From an uncultured Flavobacteriales bacterium (GTDB lineage Bacteria > Bacteroidota > Bacteroidia > Flavobacteriales > Crocinitomicaceae), in the NCBI GenBank assembly GCA_946886545.1, contig CAMPIU010000213.1, positions 1 to 5,719 on the forward strand: a DNA stretch of 5,719 nucleotides, given 5' to 3'. Shown here one piece after another: positions 1 to 5,712 of this stretch (the first letter of the stretch is position 1; each line of letters begins with the position of its first letter). The translations under genes were made by a program, and so were the position numbers. The notes under the pieces are model-generated. The model ran no database searches, was not told where the DNA came from, and saw only the letters and a program-made list of their open reading frames with translations.

Positions 1-284
1 TCACTAAGCTTCACGCCGTCTTTTCTTAATTTAATGAAAATGGTTGAAATGATAAATAGAAAAAGAGCAACAGGTAAAAACGAGATGATGTCCTGGATGG
101 TTTTATTCCCACTTGCCGTAACCACGGTCGGATTTGTTTTAGCAGCAGGTGGATTTTCCACTTTAGTCTTGGTGTTGACTGATTCCGTGTTGCTGGTTTT
201 TCCGGTAGCTGAATCTCCGGTTTGAGCTAAGCTGAGAGTAATTCCTGATAAAGCGATCAGGATCGTTAAAAAGAAGTGTTTCAT
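1..284 (-). CDS. Partial gene: small secreted/membrane-anchored protein of unknown function (3' end outside window)
   Basis: The frame starts with ATG at 284 and stays open for 94 codons to the left edge, so the N-terminus is complete and the C-terminus is missing. Residues 1-20 form a typical signal peptide: a Lys, a hydrophobic core (FFLTILIAL) and a likely cleavage site SLA-Q after residue 20. Residues 21-62 are a low-complexity Thr/Asn/Pro/Lys/Ser-rich linker with no predicted fold. Residues 66-84 are a hydrophobic segment (IISFLPVALFLFII...) long enough to cross a membrane, followed by a basic stretch (KLRKDGVK) that would sit in the cytoplasm. I do not recognise the family. The layout suggests a protein with a short periplasmic stalk and a cytoplasmic C-terminal part, but that part is not visible. 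A -7-like box lies just upstream and the gap to maf is 101 bases, so it may be its own transcription unit. The gene is real with good confidence because of the signal peptide and start context; its function is unknown. Confidence 0.72.
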   Translation of the reverse strand, partial: MKHFFLTILIALSGITLSLAQTGDSATGKTSNTESVNTKTKVENPPAAKTNPTVVTASGNKTIQDIISFLPVALFLFIISTIFIKLRKDGVKLS

Positions 285-300
285 AAATAGTGATTTTCGT

Positions 301-308
301 CAAATGTA
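301..308 (-). promoter_or_regulatory. Candidate Bacteroidota -7 box for the leftmost gene
   Basis: Read on the minus strand this is TACATTTG, a full match to the Bacteroidota -7 consensus TAnnTTTG. It ends 17 bases before the ATG at 284, which would give a leader of about 10 bases. No clear -33 TTG is found at the usual 19-21 base spacing; only a weaker TCGTTTC lies farther up. The box overlaps an 11-base inverted repeat, AATGT-A-ACATT (303-313). The match to consensus is direct; promoter activity is inference. Confidence 0.4.
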
Positions 309-385
309 ACATTAAAAATGAAACGACTTATGAAGCACACTAATTTTTTGCGGGCGTTTTTTTACGGACTACCAAACAGGAATTT

Positions 386-958
386 TCACGGGTTAAATTC
401 GCGGATTTCTCTGTAAAGCCGATTCGTTGGAAGACCCATTACATTCGTATAAGTTCCTTCCATCCGTTTTACGGCAACATAACCGATCCATTCCTGGACC
501 CCATAAGAACCTGCTTTATCAAAAGGTTTATACTGATTAATGTAGAAGTTGATCTCTTCTTCCGTCAAGTGTTCAAACTCTACATCTGTGCGTTCGGAAA
601 AAGAAGTGCTTTTTGTTTTTGACCCTATAAAAACTCCGGTAATCACCGTATGTTTTTTGCCCGACAAACGCGCTAACATCTTTTGAGCGTCTTCAAAATT
701 TACGGGTTTTCCAAGGATTTCACCTTCGAGAATAACAACGGTATCTGCACAAATAACAGCTTCGTTATCAGCTAAATCGGGTAGGAGGGCATCTGCCTTT
801 AGTTTTGCAAGAAATTCGGGGACTTCTGAAGCAGGAAGTGAATCCGGATATACTTCTTCCGTATCTTTTATCCGAACTTCAAATTCGACTCCAATACCTG
901 CCAGTAGTTCTTTTCTGCGGGGAGATTGAGAACCAAGGATCCATTTCATTTCTTTCAT
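386..958 (-). CDS. maf: Maf family nucleotide pyrophosphatase (YhdE-type, dTTP/UTP pyrophosphatase)
   Basis: Maf proteins are cytoplasmic enzymes that hydrolyse non-canonical or excess nucleoside triphosphates to monophosphate and pyrophosphate, a house-cleaning role once described as septum inhibition. The product is 190 residues, normal for the family. The N-terminal phosphate-binding motif is GSQSPRRKELL (9-19). The catalytic Asp72 lies in CADTVV (70-75), followed by GKP (83-85), SGKKHTVITGV (99-109) and DKAGSYGVQ (147-155), with a closing MGLP (174-177). The AGSYGVQ form points to the YhdE (dTTP/UTP) branch and not the YceF (m7GTP) branch. An upstream in-frame ATG at 988 would add ten residues encoded inside the prenyltransferase gene. 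I prefer the ATG at 958 because it forms an ATGA overlap with that gene's stop, consistent with translational coupling; the ATG at 949 is also possible. It is the last gene of the four-gene chain. No hairpin-type terminator is visible after its TGA stop. Confidence 0.93.
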   Translation of the reverse strand: MKEMKWILGSQSPRRKELLAGIGVEFEVRIKDTEEVYPDSLPASEVPEFLAKLKADALLPDLADNEAVICADTVVILEGEILGKPVNFEDAQKMLARLSGKKHTVITGVFIGSKTKSTSFSERTDVEFEHLTEEEINFYINQYKPFDKAGSYGVQEWIGYVAVKRMEGTYTNVMGLPTNRLYREIREFNP

Positions 959-1926
959 AGGAAATACCAGTAAAAAGGCATGCAACAACCGATCAGCATG
1001 GTTATTTTTAAAATCAGGTCAATGCGTTTTAAGCTGTTTCGGTCCGGTTTATTCAACAGAAGTATACAGCAGATGATCAGCAGAAGGTAAATAACAAATG
1101 AAGGTCCCATGACGAGCACAAATGTTTGATTAAAAACAGCATATCCTTCAATTAAAAACGGAAGCGAAATACCTATGATAGCAATTAAACAAGTCAATGA
1201 AATCCAGCGTGCTTTGTTGATTCCCAATACGATTGGAATTGTTTTGGCTTTCAATAACAAATCACCTTCTACATCTTCCATATCTTTCACTATTTCGCGG
1301 ACCAGGTTCAAACAGGAAGCAAAAAAGGCCAATGCAACAACGAAGAAAATTTTTAGGTTTAGTTGAGAGATCCAATTTGCACCTTCTTTAAAATCACTCA
1401 TGAAATTTGCACTCTGGAAAGGAGTTGTCAGACCTAAAAAGTGGATTCCGCACAATAAGGGCACTAAACCGGTTAATGCGGCAATAAACAAGTTCCCGAT
1501 GAGGAATTTCCTTTTGAAATACATGGAGTAGAACCACAGGATATTGATACTCAATAAATGAATGAATACATACCAGAATGTTTCATAAGCCCAGGTTAAA
1601 TAACAGGCAATAGAAAATGCTACAAAGTTCAGTATCCAGTGTGAAACAATAGCCCATCTCGGTTTAATGTATTTTCCGATGATAACTTTGTTCGGTTTGT
1701 TGATTCGGTCTGCTTTTACATCGAAATAATCGTTGATAATATTTCCACCGGCAGCGATCAGAACAGTGGAAAATACCAGCAGGAAATAATCGATCACTTC
1801 GTTCGGATGTGATCTTTTGAGTAAAACATCTTCAGAGAAATACGGAATAAAGAACACACGGATCCCATACATTGTCAGGATAATGACAAGCAGGTTTATC
1901 GGTCTTATGAGTCGGATGAAATGCAT
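955..1926 (-). CDS. UbiA-family membrane prenyltransferase (geranylgeranylglycerol-phosphate geranylgeranyltransferase-like)
   Basis: UbiA-type enzymes are integral inner-membrane proteins that transfer a polyprenyl chain from its diphosphate to an acceptor. This 323-residue protein shows the two Asp-rich Mg/diphosphate-binding motifs: NDYFDVKAD (65-73) and, about 140 residues later, REIVKDMEDVEGD (210-222). Hydrophobic segments fill most of the rest, roughly 8-30, 46-64, 92-113, 117-137, 142-165, 192-209, 243-260, 266-290 and the C-terminus, in line with a nine-helix fold. Bacteroidota proteins with this motif form are usually labelled geranylgeranylglycerol-phosphate geranylgeranyltransferase, by similarity to the archaeal ether-lipid enzyme. 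The acceptor cannot be read from the sequence, and a quinone or other acceptor is possible. The ATG at 1926 overlaps the preceding stop as TAATG, and the TGA stop overlaps the maf start as ATGA. It is therefore probably translated by coupling within the operon. Family assignment is firm; substrate is not. Confidence 0.9.
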   Translation of the reverse strand: MHFIRLIRPINLLVIILTMYGIRVFFIPYFSEDVLLKRSHPNEVIDYFLLVFSTVLIAAGGNIINDYFDVKADRINKPNKVIIGKYIKPRWAIVSHWILNFVAFSIACYLTWAYETFWYVFIHLLSINILWFYSMYFKRKFLIGNLFIAALTGLVPLLCGIHFLGLTTPFQSANFMSDFKEGANWISQLNLKIFFVVALAFFASCLNLVREIVKDMEDVEGDLLLKAKTIPIVLGINKARWISLTCLIAIIGISLPFLIEGYAVFNQTFVLVMGPSFVIYLLLIICCILLLNKPDRNSLKRIDLILKITMLIGCCMPFYWYFL

Positions 1927-3947
1927 TATTTCACGATCTTATATTCTGTTCTGCGATTCTCCTGGTGTGCTTTTTCTTTCTCATTTTCCTTTGTCATTTT
2001 TGCAATGGTTTCATCTGAGAAAATAGGCATCGTTTCACCGTAACCTTTTGAAGATAAACGGGAAGCTTCGATTCCCTGGCTGATCAAATAATCTTTCACT
2101 GACTTAGCCCGTGCTTCAGACAATACTAAGTTTTCTGCAGCATCGCCGCGTGTATCAGTGTGTCCGCCAATTTCAATCTTGGTTGCCGGATTAGCTTTAA
2201 ACACATCACGCAGTTTATTCAGTTCTACAAAAGACTCCGGTCGCAGTGTTGCTTTGTTCAAATCAAAGAATACATTCTTTAATGCCGTTGCAGTCCCGGA
2301 AGCTGTGAGTGGAACCATCGGAACATCCATGTGGAATGATTCCTGATTATCTGCAATCGTCATGTTGAAGTTTTGCGAGAAGAAAGTATACCCGGGATAA
2401 CTTACCGATAAAGCGTATTCTTCGTTCAGGGGAAGTGAAACCGTAAAAGTTCCGTTTACCTGGTCAGCTTCGGATTTAATCACTTCAACTCCTGTTTTGA
2501 TATTCACCAAAGAGAATTTTCCCGGAAGTGGTTTCTTTGTCAAAGCATCGAATACTAAACCATCGAAATACAAGGTTTTCACAGGACGGAATTTTTCCGG
2601 CATGATGAAGTAGTAGATGTCGAGGTCACCGAAACCTCCTTCACGATCGGAAGCAAAGAATGCAATTTCGCCATCTGCACTAACAAGCAGTGAATTTTCA
2701 TCGGCACTTGTGTTGATCGGATATCCCAGATTTTCAGGTTTACTCCATTCACCTTTGTCATTCATGCGGGACATGAAAATATCCAGTCCGCCCATTCCGG
2801 GGTGACCCTGGGAAGAGAAATACAATGTTTTTCCATCCGGGTGGATCAAAACCGACTCTTCCATGTAGGGTGTATTGATGGTGTTTGGTAAGCGAACAGG
2901 TGTATCCCAGGAACCATCGTCTTTTAAAGTTGAAAAATAAATATCCGAGTCCGGTCGTCCGTTTCGCGTCATTACCTTTCGAACGAAATAAAGTGTTTTT
3001 CCATCTGCAGACAAAGATGGCTGTGATTCCCAATTTCCTGTATTGATCGCCCCCGAAAGATTCACAGGATCAATCCATTGATTCCCCAAACGCTTGGTAT
3101 AAAACAAATCACAGCTTCCTCTTCCTTTTCTGTTCTCTCCGTAATTTGTACCGCTTTCATCCGAACAGGCCACAAAGATGAGATTTCTCCCGTCGGCACT
3201 GATAGTCGGTGCACCTTCATTATTTACAGTATTGATGTTTTTCGGCATAGGAAAAGCAACTTCCCAGGTATTAAAAGTGCTTAGATTCGAAACATAAAAA
3301 TCTTCTTGTTTCTGGTACGGGCCATTTACACGCTTGTCATCAATTAAACGTGTAAATAACAATGTTTTTCCATCAACTGTAATCGTAGGGAAGTATTCAG
3401 GATCTTTTGTATTTACACCCGGACCAAGATTAACCGGTTTAAATTGATTCGGATTTTTCATTGCTTCGATTGCAAAGGCACAGTCGTTGATGACTTGTTT
3501 CGCACGTGCAATGTTTTCCGGATGGGCTCCTTTTGCCTGTGTGAAGGTCGTGAAATTTTTTACAGCATTCTCATATTCACCAACAGAGTATTCCAATGTT
3601 CCCAGGTAGAAATAAACGGCACCACCGGAAGTTGGATTCGGATTGATGGCTAATGCCTTACGGTAGTGTTCTATTGCTTTGTATGGTTGATTTAATTCTT
3701 CATACATTTCAGCCTGCACCATGTGAGCTTCCCAAAAATTAGGGTCCTTTTCCAACGCTTTTTCTAAAAGTGCAATTCCACCTGCGTAATTCGGACCATG
3801 TGTTTTAGGATCAATCGATTTGCCCGGTTCATCCCGTCCTTGTTCATATAATGCAATTGCTTTTTTGTTTTTGGAAGAATAAGTCATTTGTGCAGTAGAG
3901 CAAGAAGCCGTTGCCAAAATGAAGAAAGCCAATAAAAGGTTTTTCAT
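1926..3947 (-). CDS. PorE-like envelope protein: TPR, PD40 beta-propeller, carboxypeptidase-regulatory and OmpA domains
   Basis: The 673-residue product carries an export signal and then four modules. Residues 1-15 are a short hydrophobic signal ending TASC, so Cys16 may be lipidated, although cleavage at STA-Q after residue 19 also fits. TPR-like helices span about 25-160 (including AIALLEKALEKDPNFWEA and AIEHYRKALAINP pieces). Five PD40/WD40-like strands with a [S/V/P]DG[K/R/E] core lie near 186-200, 246-260, 309-323, 364-379 and 418-433, forming a propeller. A carboxypeptidase-regulatory-like beta-sandwich covers about 458-545. The C-terminal OmpA domain (about 556-673) holds GHTD and LSEARA; Asp598 and Arg613 have the 15-residue spacing of the peptidoglycan diaminopimelate-binding pair. 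The order matches PorE of the type IX secretion system, but Bacteroidota have many paralogs, so orthology is not shown. The open frame extends 44 codons upstream inside queE; I chose the ATG at 3947, two bases after the queE stop, because it begins the signal sequence. Probable location: outer membrane, facing the periplasm and bound to peptidoglycan. Confidence 0.9.
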   Translation of the reverse strand: MKNLLLAFFILATASCSTAQMTYSSKNKKAIALYEQGRDEPGKSIDPKTHGPNYAGGIALLEKALEKDPNFWEAHMVQAEMYEELNQPYKAIEHYRKALAINPNPTSGGAVYFYLGTLEYSVGEYENAVKNFTTFTQAKGAHPENIARAKQVINDCAFAIEAMKNPNQFKPVNLGPGVNTKDPEYFPTITVDGKTLLFTRLIDDKRVNGPYQKQEDFYVSNLSTFNTWEVAFPMPKNINTVNNEGAPTISADGRNLIFVACSDESGTNYGENRKGRGSCDLFYTKRLGNQWIDPVNLSGAINTGNWESQPSLSADGKTLYFVRKVMTRNGRPDSDIYFSTLKDDGSWDTPVRLPNTINTPYMEESVLIHPDGKTLYFSSQGHPGMGGLDIFMSRMNDKGEWSKPENLGYPINTSADENSLLVSADGEIAFFASDREGGFGDLDIYYFIMPEKFRPVKTLYFDGLVFDALTKKPLPGKFSLVNIKTGVEVIKSEADQVNGTFTVSLPLNEEYALSVSYPGYTFFSQNFNMTIADNQESFHMDVPMVPLTASGTATALKNVFFDLNKATLRPESFVELNKLRDVFKANPATKIEIGGHTDTRGDAAENLVLSEARAKSVKDYLISQGIEASRLSSKGYGETMPIFSDETIAKMTKENEKEKAHQENRRTEYKIVK

Positions 3948-3949
3948 GC

Positions 3950-4564
3950 TTAAGGTATTTCTAAGTATTTGTGAGTTTGTAATGAAATCTTCCATTTCGG
4001 ATGATTCTTCACATACTCTATGATAGCAGGCAATAATTGTTCCCTTTTTGACCATTCCGGCTGCAAATAAAGAACACAATCTTCATTCACTTTCAGAGAA
4101 TGATCTTCTGCCCAAGCTAAATCTGATTTATGAAAGATAACAATTTTTAGTTCAGAAGCTTTCATATAGGCTTCTTCGACAGGTGCTTTAAACTTTTTTG
4201 GGGAAAAGGTATACCAATCAACATTTCCTGTCAACTGGCTGGTTCCCGAGGTTTCAATGGCAACATATTTACCGATGGAATGAAGCGCGTCAACCAAAAC
4301 AGTCAGATCGTACATGGCGGGTTCTCCACCTGTAATAACTACCAGGTCTCCCGGATATTGTGCGGCAATGTTTTTTAATTCTTCGGCACTCATTTTAGGA
4401 TGTACGTCTGCATCCCATGATTCCTTCACATCACACCAGACACAGCCCACATCGCAACCGCCAAGCCGGATAAAATACGCTGAAGTACCGGTATATTTTC
4501 CTTCACCTTGTAAAGTGTAGAAATGTTCCATAACCGGGTACAAAGTAGAACTGTATTGTGTCAT
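3950..4564 (-). CDS. queE: 7-carboxy-7-deazaguanine synthase (radical SAM, queuosine pathway)
   Basis: QueE is a cytoplasmic radical SAM enzyme that rearranges 6-carboxy-5,6,7,8-tetrahydropterin into 7-carboxy-7-deazaguanine, the step between QueD and QueC on the way to preQ0 and queuosine in tRNA. The 204-residue protein has the substrate-side motif FYTLQGEG (15-22). Its compact CX3CX2C cluster site is Cys37, Cys41, Cys44, in GGCDVGCVWCD. The SAM-binding TGGEP is at 78-82. The short length and compact core are typical of QueE. I keep the ATG at 4564, giving a few residues before the core, as I recall for Bacteroidota QueE proteins. Met12 (ATG at 4531) is a possible alternative because a promoter-like box lies only four bases before the first ATG. 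The stop is followed after two bases by the next gene. No other que gene is in the window, and no preQ1-riboswitch-like structure is evident in the short leader. Confidence 0.94.
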   Translation of the reverse strand: MTQYSSTLYPVMEHFYTLQGEGKYTGTSAYFIRLGGCDVGCVWCDVKESWDADVHPKMSAEELKNIAAQYPGDLVVITGGEPAMYDLTVLVDALHSIGKYVAIETSGTSQLTGNVDWYTFSPKKFKAPVEEAYMKASELKIVIFHKSDLAWAEDHSLKVNEDCVLYLQPEWSKREQLLPAIIEYVKNHPKWKISLQTHKYLEIP

Positions 4565-4568
4565 ACAT

Positions 4569-4576
4569 CAAAGGTA
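4569..4576 (-). promoter_or_regulatory. Candidate -7 box immediately before queE
   Basis: On the minus strand this reads TACCTTTG, matching TAnnTTTG in full. It ends only four bases before the ATG at 4564, so a start of transcription at the usual distance would give a leaderless queE mRNA or favour the internal ATG at 4531. The place where a -33 TTG should be is occupied by AATTACG-type repeats and shows only a partial TTCG. The match may be chance in AT-rich DNA. Confidence 0.3.
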
Positions 4577-4610
4577 ATTACTAATTGCGAATTACGAATT
4601 ACGAATTTTG
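4576..4610 (-). repeat. Five tandem 7-base repeats upstream of queE
   Basis: Read on the plus strand, AATT recurs at 4576, 4583, 4590, 4597 and 4604, exactly every seven bases. The units are AATTACT, AATTGCG, AATTACG, AATTACG and AATTTTG, with two identical central copies and decay at both ends. The array touches the -7-like box of queE and covers the region where upstream promoter contacts would lie. Copy-number change by slippage would shift upstream elements by seven bases per unit. The periodicity is seen directly; any regulatory role is inference. Confidence 0.75.
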
Positions 4611-4668
4611 ATCTGTTGTTGAACAATAAACGATTCGTTTTGATAGATTTTTAAAAATTAATTCGGAA

Positions 4669-5610
4669 TTAGGATAGGACTTCCAGATCACTGATCTCAT
4701 TAATATTGAGAATAATGGTTCCACTGTCGTCTGCACTGAAATTCTTTTTGAATTTTACTCCGGTTGCCCATTGGTGTTCTGCATAGGAATGCTTCCTGAT
4801 AACCGTTTGGGAATAGGTTTCATCAAATGCTTCAATGATAATAAGTAATTCTGCCAGCTTTCCCCTGATTTCGGATAAACTGAGATCATATAATGGAGAA
4901 TCATCATTGATCATGTGCACAAGTGTCCATGTGAGCGGGAAATAACGAACGAAATCTGTTTCGAGGGGAATATTGTAATACTGCCTGGTTACCATGTTAG
5001 CATCGGAATCCTCATTGACCAAAGAAAGCAATACATGAACTTTGGTGTTTAAGAGTACGCTGTTTCGTTGATTGACAATTTTAAACATCAAAGCCATTTT
5101 GTCTTTATGTGGAGTAATGATGACGTTGTGTGAAAAGGCAATTTTGGTGGATGGTCTGGAAAAACGTCCGTAGATCAAACCTGTTGCTATGGCAAAGGCA
5201 ATCAATCCCACGAATGCTTCCATGGCAGCAACAAAAGAGGTAAGATTCCCTACAGGAGCAATTGCACCGTAACCAACGGTGGTGAATGATTGCGCACTGA
5301 AATAATATGCAGCCACAAACTCATTTTGATTTGGGGTGATACCATGTAGGTGTTCAGTTCCTATCAAGCAATAGATTCCGGCAAAGAAGAGATTGGCGAC
5401 CAAAAAACTTCCCACCAGGAAGAATCCGAATTTCCATGCATTCAAATCAACTAAATATTTATAAAAGTCTTTCAGCATGCGGATTGTTCCGACGCGTTTG
5501 ATATTGTATGAGCCGTCTTCGTTTAAAATCCGCTTGACCGATTTTTGATATGCTGTTCCTAATCCCGGATCTTGTGATTCGTATTGATTAATTTTATGTT
5601 GTTTGCCCAT
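4669..5610 (-). CDS. Inward-rectifier (Kir/KirBac-type) potassium channel
   Basis: The 313-residue protein has the full prokaryotic Kir layout and should form a homotetrameric K+ channel in the inner membrane. A cytoplasmic N-terminus ends in an amphipathic slide-helix region (about 46-58, LKDFYKYLVDLNA). TM1 is about 61-83 and the pore helix about 98-109. The K+ filter TTVGYG is at 110-115, followed by AIAP. TM2 is about 124-147 with a central Gly135, ending in GLIYGRFSRP (144-153). Residues 154-313 are the cytoplasmic immunoglobulin-like gating domain, with signatures IAFS (157-160), LMFKIVNQR and the block LTWTLVHMINDDSPLYDLS. The position aligning with the rectification-controlling Asp of eukaryotic Kir2.1 appears to be Phe139, so strong polyamine rectification is not expected. 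The ATG at 5610 is used because it gives a normal Kir N-terminus; a nearby ATG in CATGCAAAATGG is out of frame. A terminator separates it from the gene to the right. No GC-rich terminator follows its TAA stop, so read-through into queE is possible. Confidence 0.94.
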   Translation of the reverse strand: MGKQHKINQYESQDPGLGTAYQKSVKRILNEDGSYNIKRVGTIRMLKDFYKYLVDLNAWKFGFFLVGSFLVANLFFAGIYCLIGTEHLHGITPNQNEFVAAYYFSAQSFTTVGYGAIAPVGNLTSFVAAMEAFVGLIAFAIATGLIYGRFSRPSTKIAFSHNVIITPHKDKMALMFKIVNQRNSVLLNTKVHVLLSLVNEDSDANMVTRQYYNIPLETDFVRYFPLTWTLVHMINDDSPLYDLSLSEIRGKLAELLIIIEAFDETYSQTVIRKHSYAEHQWATGVKFKKNFSADDSGTIILNINEISDLEVLS

Positions 5611-5677
5611 TTTGCATGCGTTCGAATTATAACTTGAAGTTAATCAATCTATAGAATTGAAAATTAAATTTATAAGC

Positions 5678-5712
5678 AAAAAAAATCCCGTCCATCAATT
5701 GATGAACGGGAT
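5678..5712 (-). terminator. Intrinsic terminator of a gene beyond the right edge
   Basis: On the minus strand a 12-base-pair stem (5712-5701 with 5696-5685) closes on an AAUU loop. Arms begin AUCCCGUUCAUC and end GAUGGACGGGAU, with one G-U wobble at 5705/5692. Eight T residues (5685-5678) follow the stem. On the plus strand the wobble becomes a C-A mismatch and no T-tract follows, so the element acts leftward. It would end transcription of a minus-strand gene outside the window and insulate the Kir gene. Confidence 0.88.

Noticed and set aside
34..225. Plus-strand open frame of 63 codons at the left edge
   Set aside because: It is the antisense of the minus-strand partial gene, whose signal peptide and membrane segment make better biological sense. 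No start context supports it.
310..385. Terminator after maf
   Set aside because: The GC-rich GCGGGC flanked by T runs has no complementary partner nearby, so no stem forms, and the minus-strand sequence has A-tracts, not T-tracts, there.
959..988. Ten-residue N-terminal extension of Maf from an earlier in-frame ATG
   Set aside because: The extra residues (MLHAFLLVFP) are encoded within the end of the prenyltransferase gene and do not belong to the Maf fold. The ATG at 958 gives an ATGA overlap and a normal N-terminus.
3948..4079. 44-codon N-terminal extension of the OmpA-domain protein inside queE
   Set aside because: It would bury the signal sequence in the middle of the protein. The ATG two bases after the queE stop begins a good signal peptide.
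1817..4520. Several plus- and minus-strand open frames of 60-91 codons inside the UbiA, OmpA and QueE genes
   Set aside because: All lie fully within strongly supported coding regions, have Ser/Pro/Cys-rich or otherwise unnatural compositions, and show no recognisable domain.
4616..4626. Inverted repeat TTGTT-G-AACAA, and a similar AATTC-G-GAATT at 4660-4670
   Set aside because: Both are short, AT-rich and not placed over a convincing promoter. The second overlaps the Kir stop codon and is too weak to act as a terminator.
4565..4668. preQ1 riboswitch before queE
   Set aside because: The gap has no GC-rich stem followed by the A-rich pseudoknot tail expected of preQ1 aptamers, and is dominated by the heptamer repeats.
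5659..5666. Possible -7 box (TAATTTTC on the minus strand) for the Kir gene
   Set aside because: It misses the last consensus base and has no TTG at the proper spacing; in such AT-rich DNA a 7/8 match is expected by chance.
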